Shown one piece after another: positions 7,418 to 16,107 of a stretch of 64,000 nt of DNA (positions within the stretch are counted from its first letter, which is position 1; the number at the start of each line of letters is the position of its first letter). Made by a program: the position numbers and the translations under genes. The stretch comes from Myxococcales bacterium (GTDB taxonomy: Bacteria; Myxococcota_A; UBA9042): positions 186,001 through 250,000 of the forward strand of contig CANLIC010000001.1 of NCBI GenBank assembly GCA_947491025.1, read 5' to 3'. A model generated the notes under the pieces. The model was not told the DNA's origin and ran no database searches. It saw only the letters and a program-made list of their open reading frames with translations.

Positions 7418-9906
7418 GTGGCCTCGACACCCTCGGCTCGCAACAATGCCCGGACGTGCCCGTCCGACGCGACCCAGAGCGGGATGCCCGCGGCCCGGTA
7501 GCGCGCCTCGACGTCTGGGTCAGGGAAGGGCAGCGGGCCGAATCGGCGCGCCCCGGCGATGGCCAGGCGAGGACGCAGGCGTGCGAGCAGCGCCTCCGTG
7601 CTGGAGGTGCGGCTGCCGTGGTGGGGCACCTTCAGGACGTCGATGCCAGACGGTAGCAGCCCCTCCTCCAGCATGGCGGCCTCGGCTGGCTCCTCGATGT
7701 CCCCGCTGAGCAAGAGCGCGGTGTCGCCCACCTTCATGAGCAGCACCAGCGAGTTGTCGTTGGCGCCAAGCGTCCGGTCAAAGGGCGCCCGGGCCGGGGT
7801 GGGCCAGAGCACCTCCAGCGAGGTCCCAGCCCAGGTGAAACGCCGCGGCGCCGCGCGATCGAAGACCTGCATGGGGGTGCCGCGCGCCCGCAGCAGCGCT
7901 CGCAGCGCCTTGTGCTCGGCGCCGGCCGCTTTTTGGCCGTTGCTCCAGAATGCCCCCACCGGCAGGGCCCTCGCCACCGCAAGCAGGCCGTTCTGGTGAT
8001 CGGGGTGCGGGTGGCTGAGCACCATCAGGTCGATGCGTCGGACATCGAGGGCACGCAGGGCCGGCACCAGCATGCGGCGCCCGACACGGCCGTCGTCGCC
8101 CACCTCTCCGCCGCCGTCGACCAGCAGGGTCGAGCCGTCGTCAAAGCGCAGCAGGACGGCGTCGCCATGACCGACGTCAAACATGAAGAGCTCGACGCTG
8201 CCTGCAGGTGCGCGCGGGGTCGGTAGCCACGGCGCCGCGAGAAGCGCGAGCGTGACCATGGCGCCAAGCGCCCGCAGGTGGCTGAGCCGGACCGAGCTGC
8301 CGGGCGGCAGCGTCAGCAGGGCCAGCGCGGGTGTCCACAGCAGCCCACAAGGCCAAACCCACGCGCGCGGTGGCCGCCACCAGGGCCAGAGGTCATGGGG
8401 CCATTCGGCAGCCTTTTGCAGCGGCCACAGGCCGACATCCAGCGCGACGCCCAGCGCACGTAGGGCACCATCGGCCACCTCGCCGGTTGGCAGCGCCGCG
8501 CCGAGGGTCGCCAGCAGCGAGACCGGCTGCAACCAGATCGAGACCCAAGGCACGATGACGAGGTTGGCAAAGACCGACGCCAGCGGCAGGGCCCCAAAAG
8601 CGGGGACAGCCAGCGCCGCCGTCGTGGCGAAGGCCCCGATCGATGCGCCAAGGAGCGCGACGGCGCCCCGCCGCAACGGATCGGAGGGCCGCCACCACGC
8701 CGCAGCCCGCGCGGCGCCGGCGATCGCGCCGAGTACCCCGAGCACCGAGAGACCGAGCCCGAGGTCGTCGAGGATGAAGGGGTCGCAGAGCAGCAAGATG
8801 AGGACCGCACCGCCAAGGGACTCGGCCAAGGAACTCGGCGCCAGGAGGGCCCGAAAGCCCAGCGCGATCGAGGCCATCGCCGCCGATCGCGCCGCGCTCG
8901 CGGGCATGCCAGCCAGCGCCGCGTAGCCAAAGGCGAGGGCTGTCGCCGCCGGCCACAGCCACATGGCGCGGGGCGCCAACCGCCAGAGACCAGGCCAGAT
9001 GCGGTCGAAGAGCTGCCCCAGCAGCCAGAGCCCCACAGCGAGCACTGCGGCGACGTGGGTGCCGGAGACGGCCAGCACATGGGAGGTGCCCGTCGCCAAG
9101 AAGAGGTCCGAGATCGCGGTCCCAACGCGGCTGCGGTCGCCAAAGCCGAGCCCGCTCGCCATCGCGGCGGCGTCGGCGCTCATTGTGGCGTGCAGGCGCC
9201 GTCGCAAGTGCAAGCGGAGACCATCCAAGGCAGCGCGGGCGTCGGAAGGTGCCTGGCGCTCGATCAGCATCGCTGCGGCGTCCGCGGCGACGACTCGGCC
9301 ACGTGCTCCGTGGCGCACGTAAAGATGATGCAGCCCCTCGAAGCCGGGATTGCCAGGCGGCGCCAGCGGCTGCACGAAGCCTTGCACTCGCACCAAGCTG
9401 CCCTGCGGCGGTGGCGGCGCGTCCCAGCGCAGGTCGAGCTGGACGAGGCCTTCGCGCGGCGCGCAGGCGACCTGAAGCTGCAGGATCCGGCAGGACTGCA
9501 GCCAGCGGGCATCGACGGCGACCCCAAGCGCGGTCAGACGCGCTCCAGAGGCGATCTCCATGCGTTGCAGCGGCGCAAGCGCGCGGGGCCGCGGCAGATC
9601 GTCGGCCGGGACGGCGATGGGCGGCGGCGCGACCGGCCGCATCGCCAGCGCCGCCAAGACCGCGACGGCGACGAGCAAGGGCCCCAGCAAGGTGGGCCCA
9701 GAGCGCCAGAGCAGGGCTGCCGCCAGCAGCGCCAGGACAGCCGCCGCGCCCGCCAGGGCCGGCTCCGCAGCCCACGCGCTGAGGACAACGTGGGCGGCCA
9801 GAGCGCAGAGGGCCAGCGGCGCCCACCGCTTGCCGCGGAGCAGGCGCACCAACCCATCGCCGTCCGCGACGACGGCGGGCGTTGAACGTCTCGGCCATGC
9901 CGCCAT
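7318..9906 (-). CDS. comEC: ComEC/Rec2 DNA-uptake channel protein
   Basis: This is an 862-residue inner-membrane protein with the full three-part ComEC architecture: an N-terminal DUF4131-type region with membrane helices, a central polytopic ComEC domain containing GTSHVLAVSGTHVAAV, and a C-terminal metallo-beta-lactamase-fold domain beginning FDVGHGDAVLL. The metal-binding motif HPHPDH is at residues 632-637, and HHGSR follows near 761. In naturally competent bacteria ComEC carries single-stranded DNA into the cytoplasm. The last 34 residues lie beyond the conserved domain and overlap the YfhO-like gene on the other strand. It is the last gene of a minus-strand run with exbB, exbD, a nuclease and barrel genes. 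No comEA or comF was seen. Confidence 0.9.
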   Translation of the reverse strand: MAAWPRRSTPAVVADGDGLVRLLRGKRWAPLALCALAAHVVLSAWAAEPALAGAAAVLALLAAALLWRSGPTLLGPLLVAVAVLAALAMRPVAPPPIAVPADDLPRPRALAPLQRMEIASGARLTALGVAVDARWLQSCRILQLQVACAPREGLVQLDLRWDAPPPPQGSLVRVQGFVQPLAPPGNPGFEGLHHLYVRHGARGRVVAADAAAMLIERQAPSDARAALDGLRLHLRRRLHATMSADAAAMASGLGFGDRSRVGTAISDLFLATGTSHVLAVSGTHVAAVLAVGLWLLGQLFDRIWPGLWRLAPRAMWLWPAATALAFGYAALAGMPASAARSAAMASIALGFRALLAPSSLAESLGGAVLILLLCDPFILDDLGLGLSVLGVLGAIAGAARAAAWWRPSDPLRRGAVALLGASIGAFATTAALAVPAFGALPLASVFANLVIVPWVSIWLQPVSLLATLGAALPTGEVADGALRALGVALDVGLWPLQKAAEWPHDLWPWWRPPRAWVWPCGLLWTPALALLTLPPGSSVRLSHLRALGAMVTLALLAAPWLPTPRAPAGSVELFMFDVGHGDAVLLRFDDGSTLLVDGGGEVGDDGRVGRRMLVPALRALDVRRIDLMVLSHPHPDHQNGLLAVARALPVGAFWSNGQKAAGAEHKALRALLRARGTPMQVFDRAAPRRFTWAGTSLEVLWPTPARAPFDRTLGANDNSLVLLMKVGDTALLLSGDIEEPAEAAMLEEGLLPSGIDVLKVPHHGSRTSSTEALLARLRPRLAIAGARRFGPLPFPDPDVEARYRAAGIPLWVASDGHVRALLRAEGVEATQGARTLHLHNQPATASQAAAAIASPSVQPGGS

Positions 9907-10162
9907 GAGCGCCCCCGGGTGCGGGCGCAGGCGCGCCCTGCCGAGAGGTCGCTCGCTGCGCCGTTTCGGCGCGCGGAAGAGCGAACGTTGTGCACGAGCG
10001 ACCGCGACTCGGCGTCACGTGAACGAGGGCGTCAGACGCTCCATGGAACTGGGAGGCCAGGCGAAACACGCTGCGACGTTCACAGGCGCCGCCTGGCCAT
10101 CGGCGATCTCTACGGCGGCTGCGACGGGCTCGCACGACCGGTGGGCGCGGCCCAGCGGAGGC

Positions 10163-11776
10163 TTAGAAGCGGTACTGGGCCTCAAGGCGCAGGTTGCGCT
10201 CCTGGTTGGCGGGCAGTCCGACCTTGGAGTTCGCCACCGTGCGATCGACGTAGACGAGGCTCAGCAAGCCGATGTTGCGCACCAGATAGACGTGCGCGGC
10301 GGCGCGCCACTGCCGCTCGGCGAGCTGACGCAGCAGATCGGTCTCCAGCTTGGCCGGCGGGTTCTTCATCTCACCCGGCAGATACTCGCCGAAGTCGGCC
10401 GCAAGCAGCAGCACGCGCGGGATGGCGAGGAAGCCGACCTGCACCACGTAGGCGGTCTGGAACGAGTCGAACTCGAACTCCTGCTTGCTGTAGTTTTCGG
10501 CCATGATCACGAGGCGGCCCGAGCGGAACGTACCGCCGCCGTTGATGCCGACGAAGCGCTCCTGGGAACGCTGATCGTACTTGACGCCGAGGGCGAGGCC
10601 GAGGGTCGTCGGCACGGTCGTGTAGAGGAAGGGCGTGTCGAAGCGCGACAGCGTGCCGATGATGTTGAAGACCGCCTGTGCGCCGCCGGCGTAGGTGTAG
10701 TTCGTGTTGTCGTACGTGAAGTAGCGGCCGCCGACGTTGCCAGAGGAACGGCCAGCGCCGCCCGCAACGAACGCGCGCCAGCCGATCTTGCCGTCCATCG
10801 CAGTGCCGCCCATTTCGACCGAGGCGCCGTTGCCCTGCTCGAACGCGGAGTAGACGTAGTAGGCCGGGTCGAGCAGCAGCTGCTTGGCGACCGACGTAAT
10901 CAGGGCCGCAGAGAGACCACCGCCGCCAGAGTTGATGTTCAAGTACGTGCCGTGATTGCCAATCGGCATCTGGAACATGGCGAAGGTCAGGCGAGGCGTC
11001 TTCTCGGCGCGGAGGCTGAGCAGGTAGAACGAGTCCTGGATCATGGGCATCGGCCCGAAGCTCCGCAGCTGGATGCGCGAGAACTCGGTGTCCATCTTGT
11101 CGTCGCCGAGCTTGTAGCTCTTGAGGTGGTAGGCCTGAGAGATGCCGGCAACCACCGAGAAGCGCATGCCGGGGTTGCCCCGGCAGACCGTGACGCTGGG
11201 GTCGAAGCGGCAGCCGAAGTCCGCGCAGTCCGCCTTGCCGTCGCGATCGTTGTCGACGCCGTCGGAGCAGACCTCATCATTGCGCTCGCCGTCCTTGTCG
11301 CCACCCTTGCCGATCAGGTCCTCGACGGTCTGGCCATTGCCGAGATCTGGCAGCTCCTCGTCGGAGCCGACCTGACCCTTGGCGCCACTGCCCTCGTGGG
11401 GACCCTTCCAGCTGCCACGGCAAACCTGGATGCCGTTGGCCTCGCAATCCGCGTCGTCGCAGTCGACCGCGCCGTCGCCGTCGTTGTCGACCCAGTCGCT
11501 GCAGGCATCGTCGCTGCGCTCATCGCCCTGCCCTGGTTTGCAGCGCGGAGCCGCGGCGCAGTCGGCATCGGCGCAGTCGGTCATCCCGTCGCCGTCGTCG
11601 TCCTTGCGGTCGTCGCAGACGGTCTCCTTGCCCCCGCTGGCCGGGGGCGCCGGCGCGTCGCCATCGGCCCAAGCCGCGAGCGGCGCCAAGACCGACACCG
11701 ACCACAGCGCAATGGCGCCGATGAAGGGCGCAGGCTGCCAGATGCGGCGGATTGCCTTGTCCAAGTCTTCAGCCAT
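10163..11776 (-). CDS. Outer-membrane beta-barrel with three MopE-like Ca-binding repeats
   Basis: This 537-residue exported protein has its signal peptide cleaved near AWA-DG (about residue 37). Three repeats of the form CxDxxDxDxDGxxDCxDxxC lie at about residues 54-73, 92-111 and 170-189. The same module is present ten times in the adjacent lipoprotein; it resembles the Ca-binding MopE/thrombospondin-type repeat. From about residue 203 the sequence has alternating strands, many Tyr/Gly turns and a C-terminal EAQYRF ending in Phe, as expected of an outer-membrane barrel inserted by Bam. The start is the ATG at 11776 (GGGAG just upstream); a GTG one codon earlier is possible. It lies 29 bases after the lipoprotein gene, so they form one operon. 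Confidence 0.8.
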   Translation of the reverse strand: MAEDLDKAIRRIWQPAPFIGAIALWSVSVLAPLAAWADGDAPAPPASGGKETVCDDRKDDDGDGMTDCADADCAAAPRCKPGQGDERSDDACSDWVDNDGDGAVDCDDADCEANGIQVCRGSWKGPHEGSGAKGQVGSDEELPDLGNGQTVEDLIGKGGDKDGERNDEVCSDGVDNDRDGKADCADFGCRFDPSVTVCRGNPGMRFSVVAGISQAYHLKSYKLGDDKMDTEFSRIQLRSFGPMPMIQDSFYLLSLRAEKTPRLTFAMFQMPIGNHGTYLNINSGGGGLSAALITSVAKQLLLDPAYYVYSAFEQGNGASVEMGGTAMDGKIGWRAFVAGGAGRSSGNVGGRYFTYDNTNYTYAGGAQAVFNIIGTLSRFDTPFLYTTVPTTLGLALGVKYDQRSQERFVGINGGGTFRSGRLVIMAENYSKQEFEFDSFQTAYVVQVGFLAIPRVLLLAADFGEYLPGEMKNPPAKLETDLLRQLAERQWRAAAHVYLVRNIGLLSLVYVDRTVANSKVGLPANQERNLRLEAQYRF

Positions 11777-11805
11777 CACGCGCTCCCGCCCGGCGTTGGT
11801 CCGAG

Positions 11806-13218
11806 CTAGTTCTCCAAGCAGATCTTGGGCTTACTGGCACACGCCGTGACAGCCGGGTTCCACGCGCAGTCCCAGTCCGCGCAGTCCACGAAGCCGTCTT
11901 CGTCGTTGTCGAGTCCGTCGCTGCAGTTCAAGTCCATGGCCTGTGGCGACGCTCCAACGCTCTCTCGGCAGGGCTGCTTGCCCAGCACCGGCGCGGCGTC
12001 GCGGCAGGAGCGGTCCGAGCAATCAGCGTATCCGTCGCCATCGTTGTCGAGCCCGTCCTTACACTTGTCCCACGTGTCCTCTGCCAGCGACTTGCAATAC
12101 GCGGCGGCGTCGGCCTGAACCGAGCCGCTGCAAGAGTAGTCGTTGCAGTCGCCAAAGCCGTCTCCGTCGTTGTCCTTGCCGTCCTGGCACTGCGCGAGGG
12201 TCGACTCCTGCTTGGCGGCGCACATCTGAGCCACGTCGGGATCCAGCGATTGGCTGCAGCTGTGGTCGTTGCAGTCGGTGTAGCCGTTCGAATCGTCGTC
12301 CTTGCCGTTGGCGCAGGTGACGAGGTCGGCCTCCGTTGGCAGGTTGGCGCAGTGATCAAGGACCGCCTGCTCCTTGGACTTGCTGCAGCTGAAGTCGGCG
12401 CAGTCTTTGTAGCCGTTGTTGTCGTTGTCCTTGCCGTCGCTGCACTCCGCGAGGGAGACCTCTTTCGGCGGATCTTTGCACAGCGCGATGAGCGCCGGGT
12501 CCTTCGACTTGCTGCAACTGAAGTCGTTGCAGTCCACGAACTTGTTGCCGTCGTTGTCGAAACCGTCGCTGCAGGTCTCCACCGTCTCCTCGGGCCCTGT
12601 GGGCGGCGGCGCCTTGGCGCCCGTGCAGGCGCCCGTGCTCTGGCAGTCGCGGTCGAGGCAGTCGGTGTAGCCATCGCCGTCGTCGTCCTTGCCGTTCTTG
12701 CAGACGACATCGTCCTTTTCGACGCAAACCGTGACAAACACCCCGTTGCGGCAACCGAAGTCGAGGCAGTCGGTGAAGCCGTTCTGGTCGTTGTCGATGC
12801 CGTCGCTGCAAGCGGCGTCGCTGAACTCGCGGCTGCAGCACAGCTCGGCGATGACCTGGCACTTGCGATCGCCGCAGTCGAACTGCCCGTCCTCATCGTT
12901 GTCGACTTTGTCGCTGCAGAGGGCGTAGCTCGACTCCTGCTGCCAGTTCGGTACCTCGGGGACGATCTCACCGCAGAGGCCAGACTGCGCGAAGCAGTCG
13001 GGGTCCTCGCAGTCGATGAGCGTGTCGCGATCGTTGTCCAGGCCGTCGTTGCATGCCACCGGATCGACCTCGTATCCCAGCGGCGGCAGGATGGGCCGCT
13101 TGAACTCGAAGGGTCCGAAATTGCAGCCGCTCAGGCCCAACAGCGCGGCGAGGCCGAGGAGTTGGCCGCCGTACCAACCGGCACGCTCTCGGGGCGCGGG
13201 CAGACTCAGTGCAGACAT
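11806..13218 (-). CDS. Lipoprotein with ten MopE-like Ca-binding repeats
   Basis: This is a 470-residue lipoprotein with lipobox LGLSGC (Cys 32). Nearly all of the mature protein is ten copies of a 20-residue module CxDGxDNDxDGxxDCxDxxC, for example CSDGIDNDQNGFTDCLDFGC, separated by 15-25 residues that usually carry one further Cys. The spaced Asp/Asn residues match DxDxDG-type calcium loops and the cysteines are expected to form disulfides, giving a rigid Ca-stabilised rod on the cell surface or in the periplasm. The ATG at 13218 has AAGGGG eight bases upstream and overlaps the nuclease gene stop by 13 bases. It is a likely partner of the downstream barrel, which carries the same module. 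Confidence 0.85.
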   Translation of the reverse strand: MSALSLPAPRERAGWYGGQLLGLAALLGLSGCNFGPFEFKRPILPPLGYEVDPVACNDGLDNDRDTLIDCEDPDCFAQSGLCGEIVPEVPNWQQESSYALCSDKVDNDEDGQFDCGDRKCQVIAELCCSREFSDAACSDGIDNDQNGFTDCLDFGCRNGVFVTVCVEKDDVVCKNGKDDDGDGYTDCLDRDCQSTGACTGAKAPPPTGPEETVETCSDGFDNDGNKFVDCNDFSCSKSKDPALIALCKDPPKEVSLAECSDGKDNDNNGYKDCADFSCSKSKEQAVLDHCANLPTEADLVTCANGKDDDSNGYTDCNDHSCSQSLDPDVAQMCAAKQESTLAQCQDGKDNDGDGFGDCNDYSCSGSVQADAAAYCKSLAEDTWDKCKDGLDNDGDGYADCSDRSCRDAAPVLGKQPCRESVGASPQAMDLNCSDGLDNDEDGFVDCADWDCAWNPAVTACASKPKICLEN

Positions 13219-14192
13219 GCGGCCGACCCCTTGCCGTACCGGCGCTTGAACGCGACGTAGATCATGCAGGAATCGACGACCTGCTGGGCGGTGCCTAGGG
13301 CGCCAGCGTCGCGCAGGGCCGCGATGGCCGCGGTCAGCGGCTGGCGATGCGCCTCGTCGAGCAAGCCGCCGAGTGGCTCGGGAACCAGGGCCGTCCGCAG
13401 CAGGCCGCGCAGCTGGCCGTCGCTGTAGCGTCCGATGAAGGCGGCAAGCGCGGCTTCTTGGCGCAAAGCGAGCATGCCCTCCTGCAGCTTGGCCTCGTCG
13501 TAGCGCGTCGTCTTTCCACAGACGTTCTCGCACTCCTTGTAGATTTCGGAGTGGTACCACTTCTGCGAGTGGCCGTCGCGCGTGCTTACGAGCCGATTGT
13601 ACGTCTTTCCGTCATAGCCTTCGTCATTGCTGTGATTCGACGTCAGGATGTAGTCCGGGATGCCGAGCGCCCAGATGCCGCGGCGCTCCTGCTGCGCCTT
13701 GCGTTGGGCCCGCAGCAGGGAGGCCTCGGCGGGGGCGCTGGTCACCGTCATGGCATGCGCGAAGCCGTGTCGAATTTGGCTCTCGGACAGATCCGGGCAA
13801 TTCCAAAGGATGCGGCCGTAGCCGTCGCGCGAGAGATCCGACTTGCAGTGCCAGATGCCGCGGCGCGCGTTGAGGGTCGCCTGCTTGGCGGTGACGTAAA
13901 GCTCTTTGGCGGTCCAGGCACCCCACTGGTGGACGGGTCCGAAGCTCTCGAGAGAGTTGAAGCCGGCCATGCGGGCGCCTGTCCCGGCCAAGGAGCCGGA
14001 CAAGACACGGAACGAGTCGCCGTCGCTGAAGAAGACCGGCGTCGCCCGCCCGTTCAAGAAGACCTTGGTGGCAGGAACAGCGCTCGCTTCTTGCCCAGCG
14101 AGCGCAATCAGCCCGATGAGCAGCACGCCGACGCTGGACGCCGCAGGGCGAAGCGCGCGTAGGTGGGCTCTCGGCTGTTGAACTCGCTGCAT
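13206..14192 (-). CDS. Secreted staphylococcal-nuclease-like (TNase) protein
   Basis: This 328-residue protein has a signal peptide (hydrophobic VGVLLIGLIALAGQEASA). A thermonuclease/SNase domain spans about residues 44-170. The catalytic trio of staphylococcal nuclease can be placed: Arg 74 in GARMAGF, Glu 82 in NSLESFG and Arg 127 in DGYGRILWN. The Ca-ligand aspartate that normally precedes the glutamate is Asn here. The domain ends with the family-typical IRHGFAHAM. About 150 extra residues with several cysteines follow and were not recognised. It should cleave DNA or RNA outside the cytoplasm. It is the first gene of a three-gene operon with the MopE-like lipoprotein and barrel. The ATG has GGAG at a good distance. 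Confidence 0.8.
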   Translation of the reverse strand: MQRVQQPRAHLRALRPAASSVGVLLIGLIALAGQEASAVPATKVFLNGRATPVFFSDGDSFRVLSGSLAGTGARMAGFNSLESFGPVHQWGAWTAKELYVTAKQATLNARRGIWHCKSDLSRDGYGRILWNCPDLSESQIRHGFAHAMTVTSAPAEASLLRAQRKAQQERRGIWALGIPDYILTSNHSNDEGYDGKTYNRLVSTRDGHSQKWYHSEIYKECENVCGKTTRYDEAKLQEGMLALRQEAALAAFIGRYSDGQLRGLLRTALVPEPLGGLLDEAHRQPLTAAIAALRDAGALGTAQQVVDSCMIYVAFKRRYGKGSAACLH

Positions 14193-14232
14193 CAGTGCTC
14201 CAAAACGGTGCTAGGCAAGCGCCAGGGCAGCC

Positions 14233-14261
14233 AGTGCAAAGCAAGGGCCTTCCGATGTCAA
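14233..14261 (-). promoter_or_regulatory. Sigma-70-type promoter for the nuclease operon
   Basis: On the minus strand a perfect -35 TTGACA (14256-14261) is followed after exactly 17 bases by TGCACT (14233-14238) as a weak -10. The start codon of the nuclease gene is 40 bases downstream. The -35 match and spacing support it; the -10 is poor. Confidence 0.5.
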
Positions 14262-14363
14262 TCGTTGCCCCGCACACGGCGCGACGTTGGGTGCCGAGGA
14301 CCGGGTCGACAGCTCCGTGAACTTCATCCTGGGGCCTGAATTGGGTCGAGAAGAACCTGACGT

Positions 14364-14405
14364 AAAAACGACCGCGCCGGCGATCCCGAAGGCGTCGCCG
14401 GCGCG
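14364..14405 (-). terminator. Rho-independent terminator of the exbB-exbD-exbD run
   Basis: A perfect 11-base stem (CGCGCCGGCGA at 14373-14383 with its complement at 14395-14405) and an 11-base loop are followed on the minus strand by a T5 run (A5 at 14364-14368). It lies 55 bases after the stop of the last exbD gene. Confidence 0.75.
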
Positions 14406-14459
14406 AGCGATTGCAGGGCGGGCCTCAGCGACCAGCGGTCGCGACGCCCAGATCGGTCC

Positions 14460-15032
14460 TCAGTTCGTCTCGACGTCCTTGCCGACCATGATCGCAAAGT
14501 TCGGCTCGCGGAACTCGTTGCGACCGCAAGTGGCCATGACCATCTTGATGACTTGGAAGGGTACGCCTCGGTCCGCCTGGATGATGATCTTGCGGTTCCG
14601 CTTGGTCTTGGGGTCGGAGCTGTTCTGCTGCAGCTGCCAGGCGCGCTTGAGCGCCTCGGCAAGCTCCTTGATGTCCCAGGAGGGGTAGTGGACTTCGTCG
14701 ACGTTGGCGAGGCTGATGACCATCTGGTTCTCAAAGAGCAGCGCGCCGGGCTTCCCACCCTCGCCGCGGCTCAGGGCGACCATCGGGGCGCGCTCGAGCT
14801 CCTTGACCACCTGGGCCTTGGGCATCGCAACGTTCGGGTTGATGAGCAAGAGCTCGCCCGAAGCATTGAACTGCTGGATGAGAAAGACGACAAGAATCGC
14901 GAACATGTCGATCATGGGCACCACGTTCAGCGAGGCGAAGATGCCCTTGCCGCTGCCGTGGGTGACAACATCGCGTACCGCCTTGAGGGCGATGCCATGT
15001 CCTGCGCGAGATCCTGGATTATGGATGGACAT
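14460..15032 (-). CDS. ExbD/TolR-family protein (second copy)
   Basis: This 190-residue protein has one N-terminal membrane helix (IDMFAILVVFLIQQF) preceded by the family-typical LNVVPMID, where Asp is the proton-path residue of ExbD/TolR. The periplasmic domain follows and contains IIIQADRGVPFQVIKMVM, equivalent to the conserved ExbD ending where a strand is followed by a helix. ExbD with ExbB forms a proton-driven motor in the inner membrane that powers TonB, Tol or gliding machinery. An AGGAG ribosome site precedes the ATG. It lies 101 bases downstream of the other exbD gene. No tonB gene is seen in the window, so the output of this motor is unknown. Confidence 0.85.
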   Translation of the reverse strand: MSIHNPGSRAGHGIALKAVRDVVTHGSGKGIFASLNVVPMIDMFAILVVFLIQQFNASGELLLINPNVAMPKAQVVKELERAPMVALSRGEGGKPGALLFENQMVISLANVDEVHYPSWDIKELAEALKRAWQLQQNSSDPKTKRNRKIIIQADRGVPFQVIKMVMATCGRNEFREPNFAIMVGKDVETN

Positions 15033-15133
15033 CTCTGCGCTCCTGTGCTCGGGTCAGGTCGTTTGGGGATCAGCGCGAGGGAGGTCCTCGGCCTTGGCCG
15101 CTGCGGCATGCGCGCGGCCGGTCCATGGTTCGG

Positions 15134-15736
15134 CTAGTCGAAGGAGGTGAAGCCCTCGGCGCGCAACAGGTTGATGTCGCCGACGCTGGGGTTCTTCAGG
15201 CAGATCTTGCCGGCCTCGTCTTCGCAGCTGCCGAGGACGGTGTCGAGGGTCGTGATCAGGTGCAGGTAGGCCACCTTGTCGTGCGCCGCAACCATGACCT
15301 TGATCTTGTCGCCCTCGCCGCCGGCCTTCATAAACTTGGAGAGCTCTTCGCGTAGCTTCTCGACGTCGTACTTCTTGAAGGTCTCAATGTCGCCGTCGCA
15401 CTGGCCTTCCCGACTGTCACCGCGGCAGAGCTTGTACTCGCCGAGCGTAGGGATGCGCTTGGGCACCGCCATGTTCGGGTCGGTGGCGTTGAAGAGGTTC
15501 GTCAGAAAGCCCGTGGGGGTGACCGCGACGTTGATCTTCGGCTTCTTCTCCGGCTGGTCCTGCTTCGGCGTCTTGCTCGCCTTGGGCAGGGCTTGGTCGA
15601 CGTCGATTCGCGAGAGCGTCGTCCACGAGGCAGAGATGAGGAGGAAGCAGATCAAGCACACCAACAGGTCGATGAAGGGGACGACGTTTAGGCTTGCGTC
15701 CGCGACTCCACCTTTTCCTGATGATCCACCACCCAT
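15134..15736 (-). CDS. ExbD/TolR-family protein (first copy)
   Basis: This 200-residue protein has the same architecture as its neighbour: a short cytoplasmic Gly/Ser-rich start, LNVVPFIDLLVCLICFLLI as the single membrane helix with the key Asp, then a periplasmic domain with KIKVMVAAHDKVAYLHLI. It differs by a Pro/Lys-rich linker and by four periplasmic cysteines that may form disulfides, so the two ExbD proteins are not recent duplicates. Having two distinct ExbD/TolR partners for one ExbB resembles the myxobacterial AglRQS and related motors, which use one TolQ with two TolR proteins. GGAGG precedes the ATG. Confidence 0.85.
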   Translation of the reverse strand: MGGGSSGKGGVADASLNVVPFIDLLVCLICFLLISASWTTLSRIDVDQALPKASKTPKQDQPEKKPKINVAVTPTGFLTNLFNATDPNMAVPKRIPTLGEYKLCRGDSREGQCDGDIETFKKYDVEKLREELSKFMKAGGEGDKIKVMVAAHDKVAYLHLITTLDTVLGSCEDEAGKICLKNPSVGDINLLRAEGFTSFD

Positions 15737-15936
15737 TGTGGCCTCCGTCTTTCACGGGCGCGTGGGCCCGCAACTTCCTTGCCGTCAAGGCGCGTACGCC
15801 AAGACCGCTCGCCTGGATTGCCGGACCCTACGGTCCGGTCAGCGGTCGGGCGCTTGTCTGCCCAGGTACCGCTCGGGCCGTGGCGGCCCGCTGGTTGGCA
15901 GCGCCCTATGACGCCGCCTCCGAGACTCGCGCGGGG

Positions 15937-15973
15937 GGCTGGGGCCGCCGCATCGCTGCGGGCGGCCCCAGCC
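15937..15973. other. Strong hairpin between exbB and exbD
   Basis: GGCTGGGGCCGCC (15937-15949) pairs perfectly with its complement at 15961-15973 around an 11-base loop. It sits in the 371-base gap between exbB and the first exbD and has no T run on either side. It may attenuate transcription or set the 3' end of an exbB-only transcript. Nothing else was seen in the gap. Confidence 0.6.
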
Positions 15974-16107
15974 GGGGTCCGCTCGGGTCACTATCGGGTG
16001 CGTGCAGCTCGCAGCCACCGCACCGGGAACTTTGCGCCGTGGGCCGCTGGCCGCAGGCGACAGGGACGACCACTCCCGGCGAGGGGGAGCGGTTGGACTC
16101 CGCCTGA

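Noticed and set aside
11800..13100. Evenly spaced DNA repeats that suggest a CRISPR array
   Set aside because: The similarity is imperfect and codon-periodic, and it encodes ten protein repeats in one open frame. There are no identical direct repeats with unique spacers.
9560..13260. Long plus-strand open frames rich in Val/Ala opposite the barrel and MopE-like genes
   Set aside because: Their apparent repeats are the reverse reading of the CxDGxDNDxDG modules. The minus-strand proteins have signal peptides and coherent families.
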